A stretch of 64,000 nt of DNA from SpSt-333 sp964371615 (GCA_964371615.1 CAYJMS010000001.1:496001-560000); one strand, 5' to 3'. Shown: positions 1 to 9,118, numbered from the stretch's first letter. Numbers and translations are program-made. The notes: generated by a model not told the origin, from the sequence alone.

Positions 1-1
1 A

Positions 2-859
2 TTTTACCAGTATCCCGATTTCAATTTCCTGTACCGCCGGTTCAACCAATTGGACGTGCAGTATCCGCTGCCGAATCTGGGACAGGGCTATGAACCGTCC
101 ATCGGAAATCCGAATCTGAAGCCTGAAGTAACCCATGCCTACGAGTTCGGCGGTGAGTTTGAATTGGTCGAATTCCTCTCCGGCAGCATCACGGTGTTCT
201 ACAAGGACACGTACGATTATATCTCCACCAGCCGGGTCGATGTCCGTCCGTATGCCTACACGCAGATCGTCAATCTCGATTATGCGAACACGCGCGGAAT
301 AGAATTATCGCTGCGGAAACGGCTCGCCGACAATTATTCATTCCAGGTGAATTACACCTATTCCCGCGCGGAAGGAAACGCTGATTACTGGCAGAGCCAT
401 GCGGACGAAGCATATCTGGCATCGGTATACGGTATTGTCGCTCCAAAGAAGACCGTCACGCTCGCCTGGGATCAACCGCACACGCTCAATTTCACGAGCA
501 GCATTACGTATCCGTCCTGGGGAATTAGTTTTATCGGGCAATTCGGCAGCGGGCTTCCCTATACGCCCGCCGATGCACGCGGGAAACCGATCGGCGAACG
601 GAACAGCGACCGCCAGCCGTGGACAGGAACGCTCGATATGCGTGTATACAAACAATTCCGGATTGAACCGGTCGCGTTATTGGTTTACACCGATATCGAC
701 AATATGCTGAACCGGAAAAACGTCTATAACGTCTTCAGCAGCACTGGCCGGCCGGATTATTCCGCCAATCCCAATGTCAGCATCGAAAATTCTCACATAC
801 CGAACTGGTTCGGACCGCCGCGCCACGCTGAAATCGGTATTGAAGTACAATTTGAATGA
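2..859 (+). CDS. TonB-dependent outer-membrane receptor, C-terminal part (5' end outside window)
   Basis: The open frame enters from the left edge with no start in view, so only about the last 285 residues are present. They look like the end of a TonB-dependent receptor barrel: alternating aromatic strands, a segment PNLKPEVTHAYEFGGEF (the usual NPNLKPE motif before the last strands), FIGQFGSGLPYTPAD, and a final strand ending in Phe. The protein would sit in the outer membrane and take up, or help export, a large substrate. The stop codon lies immediately before the next gene, whose ribosome-binding site GGAGGA follows the stop, so they are co-transcribed. With the PorV-like gene at 3885 it makes a receptor/surface-protein/PorV set. 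The substrate cannot be told. Confidence 0.88.
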   Translation, partial: FYQYPDFNFLYRRFNQLDVQYPLPNLGQGYEPSIGNPNLKPEVTHAYEFGGEFELVEFLSGSITVFYKDTYDYISTSRVDVRPYAYTQIVNLDYANTRGIELSLRKRLADNYSFQVNYTYSRAEGNADYWQSHADEAYLASVYGIVAPKKTVTLAWDQPHTLNFTSSITYPSWGISFIGQFGSGLPYTPADARGKPIGERNSDRQPWTGTLDMRVYKQFRIEPVALLVYTDIDNMLNRKNVYNVFSSTGRPDYSANPNVSIENSHIPNWFGPPRHAEIGIEVQFE

Positions 860-876
860 TCGTCACCGGAGGACTC

Positions 877-3867
877 ATGGTTACGTTTAAAAGAATACTG
901 TTGCTGTTCGTTCCGGTGATCCTCTTTGCACAGGATCCCGGGAAGATGACAAAGTGGGAATACTATAATACTGTTCTTGCACCGCAGCGCGGGTATGCAC
1001 CTCTGCCGCCGAAACTTGCGAAAGCGACGGGTGTCGCCGACCGGAAATTGTCGATAATGGATGTCGGAAATGTCTGGGCACGAATTTCCAATTCCGCAAC
1101 GCTCGGCTACGATCGTTGGGGACTCTGCTATGAATTTCCCGCGAAGTCCGGATTCACATACCGGTGGACAATGGCTCCGTTGATCGGCGCAAAGAAATCG
1201 AACGGTACAAAATATGTGGCAAGCGGTACACGAGGAGCAGCGCGATTCAGCGAAGAGGAATTCCAGCCGTTGAAAGGATTTGATGCCGGTGTTGAAATCG
1301 AATCGCAGAATATCGGCCTTGCCTTCAGCGACAAGCCGGAGAGTTGGCCGGCACAGTGGCCGAACACACAGCCGATTTCGTCGCTCCCGCCGACGGCGCG
1401 CAAGTTGACCGATATCGGACTGACGTATACCCAGCCTCCCGTCGGATCCAAGGGATTTCCCGGTGTCGTCAACGGAGAATCGCGCGCAACACGTGAAGCG
1501 TATTTTGTCGTCACGGATAACGACACCATCGACGGTAACAAACCGAATCCGATGGATATCCGCGTGGATATGTGGGCATTGCAGTGGGATGATATCCTGA
1601 ATCAGAATTATATCATCTTTAAAATGTTCCTCACCAATGTCGGCACCGATACGTTGCACGATGTCTATATCGGCATGCACGACGATCCCGATTGCCCGGA
1701 ACAAGGCGCGGCGGAATGGACGGATGATTTTGCATCGTTCATACCGATTGGAACGGATGTGCCGGGATTTACTCCACGGCAGGATTCTCTCCTTTGGAAC
1801 TTCACCTATCTGTGGGACGGGGATGATAAGGTCGAAGGACTGATTGCGAACAATGTCGGCTGGGTAGGCCTGAAATTTCTGGAAACGCCGAACGATCCGA
1901 ACACCGGTAATCCCCGCGGTATCTCGACGTTCCAGGTCTTTGAATATTCCGCTGCACCGCAGTCGGAGGTGACGGAGTACGATCAATTGGCCGCTGGCAT
2001 CATGGCGCCCGCCAATGTCGCTCCGCATCCGAGGGACTGGACACAAACGCCAAACACGTTCGGTCCGGATATTACGTATGTGGTCGGAAGCGGCCCGTTC
2101 ACGCTGGCGCCGGGACAGCAATTGAATTTCGCCTTTGCAACGATCCACGCTGCAAACAAGAACGATCTGTTCAACAATGCGGTCTTCTGTCAATTGCTCT
2201 ATAATGCAAACTACCAGGCAGCCGAACCGCCGCCGGAACCTGTTGTGCATACCTCTGTCGGAGATCGGGAGATTCGATTGTATTGGGACGACCGTTCCGA
2301 AAAGGGAACGTACTATAAACCAGATGGAACGGTGGATCATGTGCTTGACCGCCTGACCGCAACAAACTCGTTCCAGGGATATATGATTTATAAGAGCACG
2401 GATCGCGGTATCACCTGGGGAGAAAAAGTAGTTGATCTGAAGGGTGGCTTCAAATATTGGAAACCGCTGGCGCAGTATGATCTGAAAGACGGCATTGTCG
2501 GTGAAAGCACGCTGGAACTCGGTCGGTATTTCTGGCTGGGAGACGATACCGGAATTAAACATACGTTTGTTGACAGAAATGTTTCCAACGGATACGAATA
2601 TTGGTATGCCGTCTGTGCCTATGACGGCGACGACGGAAACATTCCTCCGCTGGTAAGTTCCATTAAAGCGAGCCGGCAGCAATTGGGAGGCAATACCGTG
2701 GCGGTCATTCCTGCCGCTCCGACAAAAGGGATCACCGCCGGTGCGATGAAAAATCAACCGGTATTGACATCCGGCCGTACACAGGCGGCACCGGTGGTCT
2801 CTGTCATCGATCCCAAAAAAGTGACGGGACGTTCGTATATCGTTTCTTACGATGCTACGAATCCCGCCGATAAGCGGTATTCGATCCGTTATTCCGGTAC
2901 CGCCACACCCGTTGTTTCCAGCAGCGGGTTGCCGTCGGATACGATCGTGAACAGGCCGTTGTATTCAGCCGATCTGGAAAATCTGGCATTGTTCGACGGC
3001 TTGAGCCTGGAGATTAAAGATATTCCCACCGGCATCTATGATATCCGCCAGGTGCTTCCTTCTGCCGTGAAGAAAGTGACGCTCAACCGTTGGCTTCATT
3101 ATTTTGAGAATTTCACCGGAAGCGGTCTGACGGATGATTATGAAATCATTTTTGCCGATCCGAATGTGCAGGATACACTCTGGAGCTATTCTGCACCGGA
3201 TTCCAACTTGAACAACCTGACGAAAATTCCATTGTACATCAGGAATATCACCGATGGCAGGCGGGTGATCCCGATACTCCGCTCGAAGAAGACCGATAAA
3301 ACATTCGATATCGATAGCGGGGATGGTTTGATCATTTCCAACGCGCTCTACGATACGGTCACCAATATCAGGTTGACGGGATTTCTGCCGGGAGTGAAAG
3401 TATCGACAACGACATTTAATTACATTATGTTTTTTGATACCACATCAGTGGTCTCTACCGGGGATAAGATACAGGTGATCACCAATCACCCGTTAACGTC
3501 GGACGATGCATACGAGATCAATACCGTAAAAGAAACGGCGGCAACGCTGACGCAACAGAATCTCGAGATCACTGCAGTTCCGAATCCGTACGTGGTGAGT
3601 TCGTACTATGAGGTGAATAAATTCGGAGTGCAAAAAGAGATCCAGTTCCACCATCTTCCGCCGCAGTGTACCATCCGGATATTCAATATTGCCGGTGATC
3701 TGGTCAGAACGATCGTGCATGATGCGGCAACGGCGTCGCAGCCGACCATTGCATCGTGGGATCTGCAGAGTTACAACGGACAGGAAGTGTCCTACGGGAT
3801 CTATATCTATCATGTCGAAGTTGCCGGCGTCGGTGAATACATCGGTAAACTTGCATTGATCAAGTAA
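877..3867 (+). CDS. Large secreted surface protein with C-terminal sorting-like domain
   Basis: The product is 996 residues. An in-frame ATG exists at 856, but the ATG at 877 is preceded by GGAGGA (868-873) and starts a clean signal peptide (MVTFKRILLLFVPVILFAQ), so I use 877. The middle carries fibronectin-type-III-like stretches with the VGDREIRLYWDD pattern usual in large exported proteins of Ignavibacteria. The last ~95 residues begin with AVPNPYVV and contain IRIFNIAGDLVRT, a Trp-Asp-Leu segment and GIYIYHVE. This is the FlgD-Ig/type-A-sorting-like fold found at the C-terminus of proteins exported by the type IX system. It lies between a TonB receptor and a PorV-like gene, which fits a cargo protein held at the cell surface. 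No catalytic motif was recognised. Confidence 0.78.
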   Translation: MVTFKRILLLFVPVILFAQDPGKMTKWEYYNTVLAPQRGYAPLPPKLAKATGVADRKLSIMDVGNVWARISNSATLGYDRWGLCYEFPAKSGFTYRWTMAPLIGAKKSNGTKYVASGTRGAARFSEEEFQPLKGFDAGVEIESQNIGLAFSDKPESWPAQWPNTQPISSLPPTARKLTDIGLTYTQPPVGSKGFPGVVNGESRATREAYFVVTDNDTIDGNKPNPMDIRVDMWALQWDDILNQNYIIFKMFLTNVGTDTLHDVYIGMHDDPDCPEQGAAEWTDDFASFIPIGTDVPGFTPRQDSLLWNFTYLWDGDDKVEGLIANNVGWVGLKFLETPNDPNTGNPRGISTFQVFEYSAAPQSEVTEYDQLAAGIMAPANVAPHPRDWTQTPNTFGPDITYVVGSGPFTLAPGQQLNFAFATIHAANKNDLFNNAVFCQLLYNANYQAAEPPPEPVVHTSVGDREIRLYWDDRSEKGTYYKPDGTVDHVLDRLTATNSFQGYMIYKSTDRGITWGEKVVDLKGGFKYWKPLAQYDLKDGIVGESTLELGRYFWLGDDTGIKHTFVDRNVSNGYEYWYAVCAYDGDDGNIPPLVSSIKASRQQLGGNTVAVIPAAPTKGITAGAMKNQPVLTSGRTQAAPVVSVIDPKKVTGRSYIVSYDATNPADKRYSIRYSGTATPVVSSSGLPSDTIVNRPLYSADLENLALFDGLSLEIKDIPTGIYDIRQVLPSAVKKVTLNRWLHYFENFTGSGLTDDYEIIFADPNVQDTLWSYSAPDSNLNNLTKIPLYIRNITDGRRVIPILRSKKTDKTFDIDSGDGLIISNALYDTVTNIRLTGFLPGVKVSTTTFNYIMFFDTTSVVSTGDKIQVITNHPLTSDDAYEINTVKETAATLTQQNLEITAVPNPYVVSSYYEVNKFGVQKEIQFHHLPPQCTIRIFNIAGDLVRTIVHDAATASQPTIASWDLQSYNGQEVSYGIYIYHVEVAGVGEYIGKLALIK

Positions 3868-3884
3868 TTTTGACGGAGCGTACA

Positions 3885-4931
3885 ATGAAATCTGCATCGA
3901 AAATATTCGCTTTGCTCTGCATCGTCTTCACGGCTACCTCGCCGGTATTTGCACAATTCGACAATGTCGGCACCTCTGCGATGAACTTTCTCAAGATCGG
4001 CGTCGGTGCGCGGGCCATGGCAATGGGAGGATCGCAAGTGGCGGTGGTGAACGACGCGTCGGCGTTGTATTGGAATCCTTCCGGCATGGCAAACATCGCC
4101 ACGAATCAGGTGCTGATGTCGAACAATAATTGGATTGCCGATATTTCGCATAATTTTCTCGCCGTCACAGCGCCGATGGGTGATCTGGGGGTGATCGGCG
4201 TGAGCGTATCGTATCTCTCCATGGGAGATATGAAAGTGACCAACTGGGACAACACGTACGGGACGGGCGAGATCTTTTCATCGCACAGCGCTGCGATTGG
4301 TATCGGCTGGGCACGGCAGATGAGCGATCGCTTCAAGGTCGGCGTCCATGTGAAATATCTGAACGAAGCGATCGCCAATTCCTCGGCTAACACATTCGCC
4401 GTCGACGTCGGCAGTCAATATGATATCGGATGGCTCCGGGTCGGCATGTCGATACAGAATTTCGGGCCGCAGGCGAATATCAGTGGACGCGATCTGCTCG
4501 TGCGCATCGATCCGCTGCCGGATGTCGGCTCCAATCCGTCGGACGTTACTGCAAATCTGGAGACCCAGGAATGGGCACTGCCGATTGTCTTCCAATTGGG
4601 ATTTGCCGTTACGCCGCTGCGAACGGATATGATGCGGCTGACGACATCATTCGATTACCGGGATGAAAGAGATTATCGTCCGCAGATGGGATTGGGCGGG
4701 GAATTCGCATTTGAAGAGATGGTCTTTCTTCGCGGCGGCGTTCGCAACCGCGTCGTCAGCGATATCGTCGGCGGAAATCCCGAATTGACCGAAGTCTATT
4801 TGTTTACGGCAGGCGTCGGCATCGCGTATGCCATTCCGACAACGACATTTACGGTCCATTTTGACTATGCATATCAGCAATTGCAATACTTTTCCAACTC
4901 GCAGTTAGTTACTCTGCGCCTGGATTTTTAA
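3885..4931 (+). CDS. PorV/PorQ-family outer-membrane beta-barrel protein
   Basis: The product is 348 residues. A TTG 15 bases upstream is in frame, but the ATG at 3885 sits behind GGAG (3874-3877) and starts a good signal peptide ending VFAQ (cleavage near residue 23). After that come FLKIGVGARAMAMGGSQVA and ASALYWNPSGMA, the hallmark N-terminal motifs of the PorV/PorQ (UPF0164-like) family. The rest is amphipathic beta strand ending in LRLDF, typical of an outer-membrane barrel. PorV carries type IX cargo from the translocon to the surface attachment complex; PorQ-like members have other or unknown roles. Only 17 bases separate it from the surface-protein gene, so the two are almost surely co-expressed and may work as carrier and cargo. 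Confidence 0.85.
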   Translation: MKSASKIFALLCIVFTATSPVFAQFDNVGTSAMNFLKIGVGARAMAMGGSQVAVVNDASALYWNPSGMANIATNQVLMSNNNWIADISHNFLAVTAPMGDLGVIGVSVSYLSMGDMKVTNWDNTYGTGEIFSSHSAAIGIGWARQMSDRFKVGVHVKYLNEAIANSSANTFAVDVGSQYDIGWLRVGMSIQNFGPQANISGRDLLVRIDPLPDVGSNPSDVTANLETQEWALPIVFQLGFAVTPLRTDMMRLTTSFDYRDERDYRPQMGLGGEFAFEEMVFLRGGVRNRVVSDIVGGNPELTEVYLFTAGVGIAYAIPTTTFTVHFDYAYQQLQYFSNSQLVTLRLDF

Positions 4932-4940
4932 TTATCTCTT

Positions 4941-4973
4941 ACCGATCCGATCGCTTAGAGCGATCGGATCGGT
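4941..4973. repeat. Perfect hairpin, copy 1 of a pair
   Basis: A 15-bp perfect inverted repeat (arms 4941-4955 and 4959-4973) closes a three-base TAG loop. It follows the PorV-like gene by 9 bases but has no T-run, so it is a poor intrinsic terminator. A second copy at 5017 has the same loop and a stem that differs in matched pairs. Confidence 0.8.
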
Positions 4974-5016
4974 GGAATGCAATAGATTAAAGCGTTTGGA
5001 ATGGTGCATTGAACAA

Positions 5017-5049
5017 ACCTATCCGATTGCTTAGAGCAATCGGATAGGT
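5017..5049. repeat. Perfect hairpin, copy 2 of a pair
   Basis: A 15-bp perfect inverted repeat (arms 5017-5031 and 5035-5049) with the same TAG loop as the copy at 4941. Stem positions that differ between the copies differ on both arms, so pairing is kept. The region between the copies (4974-5016) holds no gene. Confidence 0.8.
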
Positions 5050-5128
5050 GCTTTGCGTGCTTTTCCCCGCTGCATTATACATTTCTTTTGTAGCTTAGTG
5101 TGACCACCAATAACAAAGAAAGACCCTC

Positions 5129-6775
5129 ATGAAACGACGAACATTCCTTTATTCAACCGGCGCCGGAATTTCCGGACTGGTGATCGGATGCGGACCATCG
5201 ATGTCCATTGCTGCCCGTAATCAATTTAATCTTATCATAAAAAATGGAACGGTTGTAGACGGAACCGGCACCGCAGGCATCACCGCCGATATCGGCATCC
5301 GCGACGGAATAATTCGTGCTATAGGAAAACTCGAGACTGCATCGGCGGACAGGATCATCGACGCGTCAGGACGTACGGTCGTGCCGGGATTTGTCGATAT
5401 CCACAGCCATACAGACGGATCAATATTACGGCTCCCTACGGCCGACAGTAAATTACGTCAGGGTGTCACAACGGAAGTCGGCGGACAGGACGGGGATTCC
5501 GTTGCACCGAGGAAAAAGATGGCAGAAGGAGAAGAGCGGCTCTATACCGATATCGACGGTTTCTTTAATCACTTACAGGAAAAAGGATCCGCACAGAACT
5601 TAGCAACGATGGTCGGACTTGGTACCATTCGTGAGGTTATTGTCGGCGAGGATAACCGTCCAGCGACATCCGAAGAAATGGAAGCGATGAAGGTCGAAGT
5701 GCGCAAGGCGATCGAGCAGGGATGCTGCGGCGTCTCGACGGGACTGGAATATACACCGGGGAGTTTCGCTTCCACCGAAGAGCTGTGGGAAATGATGAAA
5801 GCCGCCCCCGAGCCGTTCCGTTTATACGCTTCGCACATGCGCAATGAAGACAATACGCTGCTTGAAGCGCTGGACGAAGCGATCCGCATCTGCCGCAATT
5901 CCGGTGCGCGCCTGCAGGTTTCCCACCTGAAGGCACAGAACAAATCAAACTGGCATAAGCAGGAGATCACAATTAAAATGATGGAAGCGGCGATTGCCGA
6001 AGGAATCGAAACCCATTGCGACCGGTATCCGTACGTTGCATTCCAGACCGGCATGGCAAATCTCTTCCCGCTCTGGTCCAGGGACGGCGGCACGGAAAAA
6101 TTTATCGAACGGCTCAGAGATCCGGAGACCCTCGCGAAAATCAAACCGGAAACGACGCGCAAAGTGGAGGGGCTCAGTTCGTGGGATGCGGTCATGATCA
6201 CTTCCACTCGCGGCGATGAAACGAAAGAGTATATTGGAAAGACAGTACTGCAAATTACCGCCGGATTGAATGTCGATCCTTTCGAGTTTGTTGTCGACCT
6301 GATGATTAAAGAGAATGCCTCTGTCGGTATTGTCGGTTTCGGCATGGATGAAGCCGGGACGGAGACGGTCTTGCGGTGGAAAAACTCTATCGTGGCATCG
6401 GATGGCGGAGCCTATTCACCCGCATCGCGATCAAATCCGCATCCCCGCACATACGGTACATTCCCGCGGGCGATCGCGTATTATCAGAAGGAACGGAATG
6501 TTTGTTCACTCCCCGAAATGATCCGGAAGATGACTTCGATGCCCGCCGCGAAAATCGGTTTAAAGGATCGCGGTATCATCGCCGAGGGGAAAGCAGCCGA
6601 TATCGTCATATTCGACTACAATACGATCAAGGATAATGCTACATTTTTGAATCCGCATCAATTCCCGACCGGCATGCCGTACGTGATCGTCAACGGTGTT
6701 GCTGCTGTTGATAATAATGAAATCACAGGAAAATTACCCGGGAAAGTATTGCGGAGCGGTTCGTTTAACGTTTAA
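5129..6775 (+). CDS. N-acyl-D-amino-acid deacylase-family amidohydrolase, exported lipoprotein
   Basis: The 548-residue protein belongs to the amidohydrolase superfamily, D-aminoacylase branch, which removes acyl groups from D-amino acids. The N-terminus MKRRTF is a twin-arginine-like leader followed by a lipobox VIGC (Cys21), so it is probably a Tat-exported lipoprotein. Seen motifs are HSHTD (His92, His94), ASHMR (His236), QVSHLK (His266) and SDGG (Asp425), the expected metal ligands and catalytic Asp. In characterised D-aminoacylases a GNCG motif supplies a Cys metal ligand; here the same place reads GQDG (Asp121), so the metal site differs. A likely role is recycling of D-amino-acid peptides from cell walls. 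The gene stands alone and ends in a strong hairpin. Confidence 0.85.
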   Translation: MKRRTFLYSTGAGISGLVIGCGPSMSIAARNQFNLIIKNGTVVDGTGTAGITADIGIRDGIIRAIGKLETASADRIIDASGRTVVPGFVDIHSHTDGSILRLPTADSKLRQGVTTEVGGQDGDSVAPRKKMAEGEERLYTDIDGFFNHLQEKGSAQNLATMVGLGTIREVIVGEDNRPATSEEMEAMKVEVRKAIEQGCCGVSTGLEYTPGSFASTEELWEMMKAAPEPFRLYASHMRNEDNTLLEALDEAIRICRNSGARLQVSHLKAQNKSNWHKQEITIKMMEAAIAEGIETHCDRYPYVAFQTGMANLFPLWSRDGGTEKFIERLRDPETLAKIKPETTRKVEGLSSWDAVMITSTRGDETKEYIGKTVLQITAGLNVDPFEFVVDLMIKENASVGIVGFGMDEAGTETVLRWKNSIVASDGGAYSPASRSNPHPRTYGTFPRAIAYYQKERNVCSLPEMIRKMTSMPAAKIGLKDRGIIAEGKAADIVIFDYNTIKDNATFLNPHQFPTGMPYVIVNGVAAVDNNEITGKLPGKVLRSGSFNV

Positions 6776-6777
6776 AG

Positions 6778-6812
6778 TAAATCCCCGGGATCTAACAGAT
6801 CCCGGGGATTTA
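6778..6812. terminator. Intrinsic terminator hairpin with ATCCCCGGGATCT-type stem
   Basis: A 16-bp perfect stem (6778-6793 with 6797-6812) and a 3-base loop follow the deacylase stop codon by two bases. Almost the same stem recurs at 11761. The tail is A/T-rich on both sides, so it may act in both directions. Confidence 0.8.
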
Positions 6813-6823
6813 TTACGTACTTT

Positions 6824-6910
6824 TTACGGCAACTGGAACTCGGGATTGTAGATGATTCCGACAACATTTCCCCGCGGATCGTTCACCGTTGCGATGACGA
6901 TCTCCGCACA
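6824..6910 (-). pseudogene. Remnant of a VOC/glyoxalase-family gene (3' end only)
   Basis: Read on the minus strand, these bases encode EIVIATVNDPRGNVVGIIYNP followed by EFQLP and a stop. This matches the last ~28 residues of the intact VOC gene at 9246-9608 (EIVTASVKDPWGNVIGIIYNP, then the same end). The first 33 bases from the stop codon are identical between the copies; further in they drift and the match is lost by about 6905-6915. No start or upstream coding part remains, so this is a decayed partial duplicate, cut off where the antiporter gene's 3' end begins. The left border of the similarity is within a few bases of the stop codon, just right of the terminator at 6778. Confidence 0.8.
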
Positions 6911-6931
6911 CTCATCCAGCCGCCGGCGATG

Positions 6932-7945
6932 TTATTTTTTAAAATACATTACCGTCATCAAACCAACGTATAACACCAATATAATAAACGTATCATAACT
7001 GAACCTCCAGAACTTTTTGGTCGGTTTTACCATGATGCCAAGTCCGACCACAGCCGTCATTACTACAACAACGATGATTGTTTCAATATGAGCCGTATCG
7101 ATATGAGCATAGAGAGAGCCGCGCGTGTAAAATATATCGTTGATGGCAAGAATGAATATATTAAAAATATTACTGCCTAAGAGATTCCCGACCAGGAGAT
7201 CGTAACTCTCCATTTTAATTGCAGAAAAAGAAACAACCAATTCCGGCAGCGATGTAGAAGCCGCCAGGAACAGTGTTCCGAAAAATGTGTTTCCAAGTCC
7301 GGTTTGGTCGGCAATGGTTTCGCCGAACACCGGCAAAAATATCGCGGCGGCAATCACCAGCAGTGCGTTCAAGGCGTACTTTATGACCACCTCTCTTAAT
7401 TCTTTTTTCCGTTGAGTTTTATCTGTATCGGTTTCTTTGAAAGGAATGTTGGCGGACGCCCCTAATTGATAAATTCCATAGACGGCTATGACATATGTTG
7501 TTATGAGTACAACGGAAAAAGGACTTATCCAAAACAATAACGGAGGAAAATCCCCTAAAAGAATTGCATAGCCGCTGATAGCAATAAGTATTATCCCCAG
7601 CAAACCGGTAAATAAATGATTTGATTTTACGAGAGAAGTGAGCGGTGAATTAATCCTTGCGTCGACAAACGACAGAATAAGCAGATTAAATATACAGCTG
7701 CCAAAAACGGCGCCGGCAGCGAGATCGGGTTCATTGACGAAAGTGACCGAACTGATACCGGTAATTAATTCCGGCAGGGAAGTGACGGAAGCCATTAAAA
7801 TCAAACCGATCCACGCTTTCCCCATGCCGGTGAATTCGGCAATGGCATCGCCGTATTTTGTTAGTTTAATTCCGCTATAAATAATTGCGCACGAACAAAT
7901 CAAAAAACCAATAATGGATAGAGAAAGATCGTTTATAGAGTTCAT
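6932..7945 (-). CDS. Sodium/calcium exchanger-family cation antiporter
   Basis: The 337-residue protein is highly hydrophobic with about ten membrane segments in two homologous halves separated by a charged loop (about residues 170-186). Each half carries the alpha-repeat signature of the Ca2+:cation antiporter family: ASVTSLPELITG at residues 52-63 and AASTSLPELVVS at 228-239. GSCIFNLL (82-89) and GSNIFNIF (257-264) are the paired motifs of the second helix of each repeat. Such proteins exchange Ca2+ (or K+) for Na+ or H+ across the inner membrane. The half-repeats lie in the order expected for a complete transporter. It is unclear which cation is moved. The gene is separated from the next minus-strand gene by 87 bases. 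Confidence 0.88.
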   Translation of the reverse strand: MNSINDLSLSIIGFLICSCAIIYSGIKLTKYGDAIAEFTGMGKAWIGLILMASVTSLPELITGISSVTFVNEPDLAAGAVFGSCIFNLLILSFVDARINSPLTSLVKSNHLFTGLLGIILIAISGYAILLGDFPPLLFWISPFSVVLITTYVIAVYGIYQLGASANIPFKETDTDKTQRKKELREVVIKYALNALLVIAAAIFLPVFGETIADQTGLGNTFFGTLFLAASTSLPELVVSFSAIKMESYDLLVGNLLGSNIFNIFILAINDIFYTRGSLYAHIDTAHIETIIVVVVMTAVVGLGIMVKPTKKFWRFSYDTFIILVLYVGLMTVMYFKK

Positions 7946-8032
7946 ATATTTATCGATTGTGCGCAGAACGGAGAAATTGGTATCAGAGGGACTGTCCGTC
8001 CGAAATGAAATTAAGGCAGGGTACCCGTCAGA

Positions 8033-9118
8033 TTATCGTAAAAACTTACTGAATAATCGCGCGATCTGCAATGCTTCCTTTTCCCCGAACCGTGCGAATG
8101 TCAAATTTGCCGCCAGGGCAACGATCACACTGTTGCGGGGACAAATCAGCAGCACCGCCCGTCCGCCGATTGAATCGCCGCTGTGATAATAAAATGGATT
8201 TCCGTCGTCGTCGATCCCAATACGCCATCCCAAACCGACAAGAGTCTCTGTCCTATCTGTTGTTTTCTGCGGCGTTATCAGTTGCTTCCGAGTTTCAGAT
8301 GAGATGAATCCATTCGAGAAGACCGCCGTACCGAAAGCGACAAGATCCAATGGTGTCGAGATCCATCCGCCGGCTCCCCAGCGGCTGCTGTTGTCGTTCA
8401 ACGGACCCCGGACGTAACCGTCCGCTGTGTCGCGTGAATAGGGAACCGCTTGAAGAACATCGGCCGTGTCGTTCCGGTCCGGCATCGTTGAATGTAATTT
8501 CAAGGGACCAATTATGGTGTCGTTCATATACTCCAGGAATTCCCGATGCGCCGCTCGTTCGATGACGGCGCTTGCCAGCACATAACCGTAGGAAGAATAA
8601 CCATATCGTGTTCCGGGAAGAAATCGCAGCGAATCATGTAAAAAAATTGAGAGCGCTTCGGTGACCGTCTGATAGTGAGTTCGATTGATAAATTCGTTCC
8701 GTCCGTAATGTCTGATGCCCGATGTGTGTCCGAGCAATTGCCCCGTTGTGATCCGCGATATATGTTCGGGCAGGAAATCGAGATATTTATGAATCGGAGC
8801 ATCCAGGTCGAGGCGCTCCTGTTCATGCAGCCGTGCGGCAGCAGTTGCTGTAAAAAGTTTAATGACACTGCCAATACGGAATCGTGTTACGGTTTTGACC
8901 GGATGCTTTTTCTCAACATTGGCGTAACCAAATCCTTCTGCCCAGACGATAGAATCGTTGACGGAGACTGCCACGCTGACGCCGGGCAAGTGTGCCGTCG
9001 TCATCAATCCGCGAATGTACGTTCTTGCCTGTGTGAGCGACGAATCCTGTGCAAAAAGCAGGAAAGGAACGATGCTCGCAATGAAAACAGAACAAAAGAT
9101 ATGACGATGTTTGTTCAT
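8033..9118 (-). CDS. Serine hydrolase, class C beta-lactamase/penicillin-binding family
   Basis: The 361-residue protein starts with a signal peptide (cleavage near FAQ, residue 24), so it is periplasmic or secreted. The catalytic SxxK is seen as SVIK (Ser84, Lys87). The second motif reads Y-S-S (Tyr174-Ser176) where most of the family has Y-x-N, and the third is HSG in a YYHSGDSIGG segment. This is the family of class C beta-lactamases, D-aminopeptidases and esterases; actual substrate is not predictable and antibiotic resistance should not be assumed. The neighbourhood (D-aminoacylase at 5129, peptidase-like hydrolase at 9881) suggests scavenging of peptides or cell-wall fragments. Confidence 0.85.
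   Translation of the reverse strand: MNKHRHIFCSVFIASIVPFLLFAQDSSLTQARTYIRGLMTTAHLPGVSVAVSVNDSIVWAEGFGYANVEKKHPVKTVTRFRIGSVIKLFTATAAARLHEQERLDLDAPIHKYLDFLPEHISRITTGQLLGHTSGIRHYGRNEFINRTHYQTVTEALSIFLHDSLRFLPGTRYGYSSYGYVLASAVIERAAHREFLEYMNDTIIGPLKLHSTMPDRNDTADVLQAVPYSRDTADGYVRGPLNDNSSRWGAGGWISTPLDLVAFGTAVFSNGFISSETRKQLITPQKTTDRTETLVGLGWRIGIDDDGNPFYYHSGDSIGGRAVLLICPRNSVIVALAANLTFARFGEKEALQIARLFSKFLR

Noticed and set aside
793..2757. Long minus-strand open frame (654 codons) opposite the surface-protein gene
   Set aside because: The protein would be rich in Arg, Cys and His with no domain; the plus strand has a clean signal peptide, ribosome-binding site and family-like C-terminus. It is a shadow.
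5569..6345. Minus-strand open frame opposite the N-acyl-D-amino-acid deacylase
   Set aside because: Ser/Arg-rich with no start signal; the plus-strand protein has all expected metal-ligand motifs.
8033..9118. Antibiotic-resistance beta-lactamase
   Set aside because: The family is broad and the second motif is Y-S-S; nothing nearby supports a resistance function.
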